From Stagnimonas sp. (lineage in GTDB: Bacteria; Pseudomonadota; Gammaproteobacteria; Nevskiales; Nevskiaceae): 64,000 nucleotides of DNA. The translations under genes and the position numbers were made by a program. Under the pieces are notes generated by a model. The model worked only from the letters and a program-made list of their open reading frames with translations. It was not told the DNA's origin and made no database searches. The stretch spans positions 1 through 64,000 of the forward strand of contig JAUYNO010000002.1 of the NCBI GenBank assembly GCA_030696045.1, in the 5' to 3' direction. Numbering within the stretch: the stretch's first letter is position 1; each line of letters opens with the position of its first letter. This document shows, piece after piece, positions 60,009-64,000 of the stretch.

Positions 60009-62489
60009 TCAAAACGCAAAGCTGATGCTCTGCGTGAAGGTGCGCGGTTCGTTGATGCCGGCGGCGGCAAGATTGCCCGGGGCCAGGGGCTGCGACAGGA
60101 TCTGGTCGTAGTAGCGGGTGTCGGTGATGTTGCGGATGCCCAGGTTGATGGTCCAGCGCTGGCTGGCGTCGTTGATCAGCAGGAAGGCGTTGAACTGCTG
60201 GGTCGCGCCCTGCTGCTTGCGCGGGTCGAGATCGACATCGAGAAAGCGCGCGCTGCGATAGACCCAGTCCAGCCCCAGCGAGCCGCGCAGGCCATTGCCG
60301 AGCGGGAAGAAGAAATTGGGCGAGATCGCCGAGGTCCAGCGCGGCGCATAGGGCAGCTGCCTGCCGGACATATCCTGCGCGGCGCAGTCGTTGCTGCCTT
60401 CGGCCTTGGGGCAGTCCGGTGGATCGTTGGGCGTGCAGCCGGGTTCGGTGTCGGCGTAGCAGGGGCCGTCCTGGTAGTTCTTGTAGCGGGCGTCGGCATA
60501 GCCGACCGAACTACGGAACAGCAGGAAGGGCAGGGCCTCCGGCAGCCATTGGAAGTCGATCTCGCCGCCGCGCGATTCGGCGGTGCCGGCGTTGAAGACG
60601 ATGAAGCGGTTGTCCTTGAAGGTGGACAGCTGCAGGTTCTTGAAGTCGGTGAAGAAGGCGGAGCCGCTGACCCGCATGCGGCCCTTGAACAGCCGCGCCT
60701 TGGTGCCGAATTCGTAGCTGGAGGCGCGCTCCGGCCCGAACTCGTTCTCGGTGCTGCGTAGCGGCAGGCCGTTGAAGCCGCCGCTCTTGTAGCCGCGCGC
60801 CCAGGTGAAATAGTGCGAAACCTGGCGGCTGGGCGAGAAGCGCAGGCCACCCTTGGGCGAATAGTCGCCCTCGTTGCGGGTGATGTAGGTGGTGTGGTCT
60901 TCCGAGCCGGCGATCTGCTCGATGACCGAGGGGCACTGCGCGTAGGCGGGGGTGCCGGGTTCGACGCCGGGCGGGCACAGGCGGGTCGCCTGCGCCGACA
61001 GCACGCCCTTCTTTTCCTGGCTGCCGTAGCGCACGCCGCCGATCAGCGCCCACTTGGGCAGGAAGCTGTACTCGAACTGGCCGAAGCCGGCATAGGTCTG
61101 TTCGTTCTGCTGCAGCCGCGCCCGCACGTTCTGGTTGTTGATGCCGGTGGCGTCGAGTAGGGGCAGCAGCGTGCTGAGCGGGCCGGACAGGGTGCTGCCG
61201 ATGCCGCCAACGCCGCCGGGGATGCCATCGAAACAGTTGGAAACCCCCGCCGGCGCGGCGGTGCAGTAGGCCAGCGCGCCCGCCAGGTCTTCCAGCGTGA
61301 ACAGGTCGGAGGCGCCATAGCTCGACCCCAGCAGGTAGATACCGGCGATGAAGTTGATGCCGTGGCCGTAGCCGAACAGATCCTTGCCGGAGCCGGTGAA
61401 GCGGACTTCCTGCGAGGTCTGCTGGTAGCGCGAGGGCTCGACCAGGCGGTCGTTGATGAAGGGGATCGGGGTGAAGTCGGCGTCGATGTCGCGCTTGGTC
61501 GCCAGCGACTCGGCCCAGGCCGAAATCGAGGTGACGCGGAAATTCTCGATGCCGCCAAAGCTCGGCAGCGGCATTTCCAGCGTCAGCGCATAGCTCTGGA
61601 TACGGGCCTTTTCCTCACCGGGGAAATTGGTGGAGTTCTTGCGGTGGTCCAGATCGTCGTCGTAGTCCGGATCGTAGTCGCGGACGGTCGCTTCCATCTC
61701 CGGGCTGATCCGGTAAAGCTGGAAGTTGGAGTTGTTCTGCGCCAGCTCCGAGTACACCGCGCTGAAGTCGGCTACCAGGCCGGCATCGCCGGCATAGCGC
61801 AGGCGCGCCCGCAGGCTGTTGGTGGACTCGTTCTCTTCCGGCCGCTTGAGCTTGCTGTTGTAGAGCGTGTTGCGGTCGCCATTGGTGAAATTGCCGGACA
61901 GGCGCAGGCCGAAGTCGTGGCCGAACGGGATGTTCAGCGCCGGCCGCACCGACAGGTCGCCATAGCCGCGCGCCAGCATCTCGCCTTCGAGTTTCCAGTT
62001 CTCGCTGTCCGGCTTGTTGGTGACGACGTTGAACAGGCCGGCGGTGGAGTTCTTGCCGAACAGGGTGCCCTGCGGCCCGCGCAGCACCTCGTAGCGGTCG
62101 AGGTCGTTGAAGAAGGCGGAGAGGAAGTTGGCGCGGCCGTAGTAGACGCCGTCGATGACGGTGCCGACCGAGGGATCGAAGCCGAGATTGGTGTCCGGCG
62201 TGCCCAGGCCGCGCACCACGAACTGCCCGGCCGAACCGGAGACGTTCATGGTCACGTTCGGCACATAGTCCGACAGCTCCTGGAAGCCGCTCACCGCGCG
62301 TTCGCGGGCGAACTCCTCGCCGATCGATGTGATCGAGGCCGGCGCCCGCTCCAGGCTCTGCACCACCTTGGTGGCGGTGACGGTGACCTGCTCCAGTTCG
62401 CGCGGGGCCTCCTGGGCGCGGGCCGGGAGGACGAGTGCGGCGACGGTCAGCGCGACCACAAGGGGCGCGCGGAAGGAAAGCTTGCTCAT
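60009..62489 (-). CDS. TonB-dependent outer-membrane receptor
   Basis: The 826-residue receptor has a signal peptide (ending PARAQEA), a TonB-box-like segment (ELEQVTVTATK), a plug domain (FVVRGLGTPDTNLGFDPSV, EVLRGPQGTLFGKNSTAG) and a 22-strand barrel ending in Phe (ITQSISFAF-type, here TQSISFAF). Putative extracellular loops hold Cys pairs (YC...NCF; LCPPG...QCPS) and a four-Cys loop (PCYADTEPGC, DCPKAEGSNDC). It overlaps the start of the preceding MlaC/HpnM-like gene's stop by 4 bp, so translation is coupled. The ligand is unknown; its pairing with a lipid carrier and an RND exporter suggests a hydrophobic one. Confidence 0.9.
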   Translation of the reverse strand: MSKLSFRAPLVVALTVAALVLPARAQEAPRELEQVTVTATKVVQSLERAPASITSIGEEFARERAVSGFQELSDYVPNVTMNVSGSAGQFVVRGLGTPDTNLGFDPSVGTVIDGVYYGRANFLSAFFNDLDRYEVLRGPQGTLFGKNSTAGLFNVVTNKPDSENWKLEGEMLARGYGDLSVRPALNIPFGHDFGLRLSGNFTNGDRNTLYNSKLKRPEENESTNSLRARLRYAGDAGLVADFSAVYSELAQNNSNFQLYRISPEMEATVRDYDPDYDDDLDHRKNSTNFPGEEKARIQSYALTLEMPLPSFGGIENFRVTSISAWAESLATKRDIDADFTPIPFINDRLVEPSRYQQTSQEVRFTGSGKDLFGYGHGINFIAGIYLLGSSYGASDLFTLEDLAGALAYCTAAPAGVSNCFDGIPGGVGGIGSTLSGPLSTLLPLLDATGINNQNVRARLQQNEQTYAGFGQFEYSFLPKWALIGGVRYGSQEKKGVLSAQATRLCPPGVEPGTPAYAQCPSVIEQIAGSEDHTTYITRNEGDYSPKGGLRFSPSRQVSHYFTWARGYKSGGFNGLPLRSTENEFGPERASSYEFGTKARLFKGRMRVSGSAFFTDFKNLQLSTFKDNRFIVFNAGTAESRGGEIDFQWLPEALPFLLFRSSVGYADARYKNYQDGPCYADTEPGCTPNDPPDCPKAEGSNDCAAQDMSGRQLPYAPRWTSAISPNFFFPLGNGLRGSLGLDWVYRSARFLDVDLDPRKQQGATQQFNAFLLINDASQRWTINLGIRNITDTRYYDQILSQPLAPGNLAAAGINEPRTFTQSISFAF

Positions 62490-63085
62490 GAGCAGCGATT
62501 GCGTATTTTCTGGGTCTGTTGTTCGAGCCCGGCCATCAGGCCGGGAAAGCCCTGGGTCTTCATCAGGCCGTCGTACTGGCTGCTGCGCAGCGCCAGGTCG
62601 CTGACCCCTTCGGCCAGCACGTTCACCACCTGCCAGCCCTCGCCCCGGCGTTTCAACTGGTAGTCCAGCGTCACCGCCTGGCCCTGGGCCGGCTGCAGCG
62701 TGGCGTGGACGACGCGGTCACCATTGGCCAGGGTCTCGCTGTCGCCGGTGCTGAAACGCACCGAGCCGGGGGTGGCGAACTCGGTGGCATAGGTGATCAG
62801 CACCGAGCGCCGCAGGGCGGCGCCGAACTGGGCGCGCTGGGCCTCGTCGAGATTTTTCCAGTGCCGGCGCAGCACCCGTTCGGCGATGAAGGGCAGGTCG
62901 AAGGCGCTGTCCACCGCGGGCCCCAGCTTGCCGATGCGGGCCTCGCAGCCGAGCGCCGGTGTCTTGTTCATGACCCCGACCAGGCTGTCGTGGAAGCGGG
63001 TGACGGTGTCGGTGGCGGCGTCGGCCGCCAGGCTGCGGGGCAGGGCGCCGAACAGCAGGGCCAGCGCCAGTACGGTGCGAAGCAT
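62486..63085 (-). CDS. MlaC/HpnM-type periplasmic lipid-binding protein
   Basis: The 199-residue periplasmic protein has a signal peptide (ending SLAADA) and the MlaC/Ttg2D fold: FDLPFIAERVLRRHWKNLDEAQRAQF, VLITYATEFATPG, LKRRGEGWQVVNVLAEGVSDL. Members bind phospholipids or hopanoids and ferry them across the periplasm. It is translationally coupled to the TonB-dependent receptor and divergent from an RND exporter of the HpnN type, so it may be an HpnM-like protein. It could also be the missing MlaC for the MCE operon at 48539-51885. The ATG at 63085 is chosen for the signal peptide. Confidence 0.85.
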   Translation of the reverse strand: MLRTVLALALLFGALPRSLAADAATDTVTRFHDSLVGVMNKTPALGCEARIGKLGPAVDSAFDLPFIAERVLRRHWKNLDEAQRAQFGAALRRSVLITYATEFATPGSVRFSTGDSETLANGDRVVHATLQPAQGQAVTLDYQLKRRGEGWQVVNVLAEGVSDLALRSSQYDGLMKTQGFPGLMAGLEQQTQKIRNRCS

Positions 63086-63248
63086 GGGCGGAATCAGGCC
63101 CCGAACGGGCCGGCGGGAAAAAACAGGGCGGCAGGTTACCACGCGATGACAGTGCGCTCAGGGCGCCGGAGCGGCGATTCCGTCCCGCTGGTTTCGGACC
63201 GGCGGCGGACCAGTACCATGGCGGCCGTCACTGACCCACCTTCACGCC

Positions 63249-64000
63249 ATGAAGTCCCTGTTCGCCCACCTGCTGCACCGCTGGATCCTGCGGGTGCTCA
63301 CGCATCCGCGCCCAGTGCTGGCGGCGTCCCTGGTGCTGGCCCTGTTCGCGCTGGCGCTGGCCGGCACCCGCCTGAGCGTCGACACCAACCCGGCCAACAT
63401 GCTGTCGGCCGAACTCCCCTGGCGGCAGGCCGAACAGGCCCTGCAGGACGCCTTCCCCGACAGCGAGCCGGGTCTGGTGCTGGTGATCGACGGTGCCAGC
63501 ATCGAGGCCGCCGCCGCGACCCAGGCAGCCCTGGTGACGGCCTTGCAGCCGCAGGTCGAGCACTTCCTGGCGGTGCGCGCCGCCGAGCTGGATCCCTACT
63601 TCCGCCGCCACGGCCTGCTCTACCTCGAGCTCGACGGCTTGCAGGACTTTGCCGACAGCCTGCTGAGGGCGCAGCCTTTCCTCGGCGCCCTGGCCCGCGA
63701 GCCCAGCCTGTCCGGCATCGCCAACCTGCTGTCGCGGGTGCTGGAAGCGCCCGAGCAGGGTTTCGACCTGGCACCGGCGCTGAACGCCTTTGCCGACTCG
63801 GTGGACGCCGCCGCCCGTGGCCAGGCCCAGCCCCTGGCCTGGTCACGGCTGATGGTGACGCCGGCGGGCCTGAACCCCGGCACCCGGCGCTTCATCGAGT
63901 TGCAGCCGGTGCTCGACTACGGCCGCCTGCAGCCGGCGACGGAGGCGGTGCAGGCGATCCGCGCGGCCATTGCCGCGCTGCCGCAGCCGGCCACCGCGAC
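63249..64000 (+). CDS. HpnN-like RND/MMPL exporter (3' end outside window)
   Basis: Only the first 250 residues are seen; the frame has no stop to the window edge. The N-terminus is a basic cytoplasmic start followed by a membrane helix (about 24-41, VLAASLVLALFALALAG) and the periplasmic loop TRLSVDTNPANMLSAELPWR with a downstream porter-like region (EHFLAVRAAELDPYFRRHGLLYLELDGLQD). This closely resembles the start of hopanoid-associated HpnN exporters. The rest should contain 11 more membrane segments. No hopanoid synthesis gene is in the window, so the substrate may be another lipid. Confidence 0.8.
   Translation, partial: MKSLFAHLLHRWILRVLTHPRPVLAASLVLALFALALAGTRLSVDTNPANMLSAELPWRQAEQALQDAFPDSEPGLVLVIDGASIEAAAATQAALVTALQPQVEHFLAVRAAELDPYFRRHGLLYLELDGLQDFADSLLRAQPFLGALAREPSLSGIANLLSRVLEAPEQGFDLAPALNAFADSVDAAARGQAQPLAWSRLMVTPAGLNPGTRRFIELQPVLDYGRLQPATEAVQAIRAAIAALPQPATA

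Overview
This window is high-GC chromosomal DNA of a Gram-negative, respiring bacterium, most likely a gammaproteobacterium. The pointers are csiV overlapping mfd, the ruvC-ruvA...ruvB-ybgC-tolQRAB-pal-cpoB-queE-queC order, a complete System I cytochrome c maturation operon (ccmABCDEFGHI), and several outer-membrane proteins. The order within the class cannot be fixed from the sequence. I see no prophage, integrase, CRISPR array or complete insertion sequence, and every gene that lies fully inside the window has an open frame.

Layout. 1-4550: end of a SPOR-domain gene, then csiV and mfd; mfd carries an in-frame palindromic insertion. 4794-7096: a small secreted protein of unknown function and an AidB-type acyl-CoA dehydrogenase. 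7138-16670: two divergent type IV pilus/secretion-type ATPases, a ppsA-SDR-dehydrogenase operon and a host-attachment-family protein; four promoters here have FNR/Anr-type boxes about 32 bp from a -10 element. 16832-25558: tRNA-Val, ugd, patatin, fxsA, valS, a membrane diguanylate cyclase and folD. 25648-32716: the ccm operon. 32748-38436: a lipoprotein, a hydrolase/WD40/CobW operon, a MaoC-like protein and galU. 38534-45964: sucA-sucB-porin-lpd-yfaZ. 45989-59690: yebC, ruvC, ruvA, an MCE (Mla-type) lipid transporter operon lodged between ruvA and ruvB, the Tol-Pal operon and queuosine genes. 60009-64000: a TonB-dependent receptor translationally coupled to an MlaC/HpnM-like carrier, divergent from an HpnN-like RND exporter that runs off the window.

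The genes form a coherent envelope-plus-respiration set. The ccm operon supplies c-type cytochromes. The suc/lpd genes run the TCA step at 2-oxoglutarate. Tol-Pal, the MCE transporter and the MlaC/RND/TonB-receptor group act on the outer membrane and its lipids. The FNR-type boxes suggest that pilus-type ATPases and phosphoenolpyruvate synthase respond together to low oxygen or a related signal.

The most novel observation is a pair of miniature elements (141 and 159 bp) with 11-bp terminal inverted repeats. Each sits exactly at the TGA stop codon of an operon gene and is flanked by TGA on both sides. Removing the element and one TGA would restore normal 6-7 bp operon spacing. The two copies differ by paired, base-pair-preserving changes in their terminal stems. 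Other repeats worth noting are the hairpin-bounded insertion inside mfd and a heptanucleotide tandem repeat inside valS.
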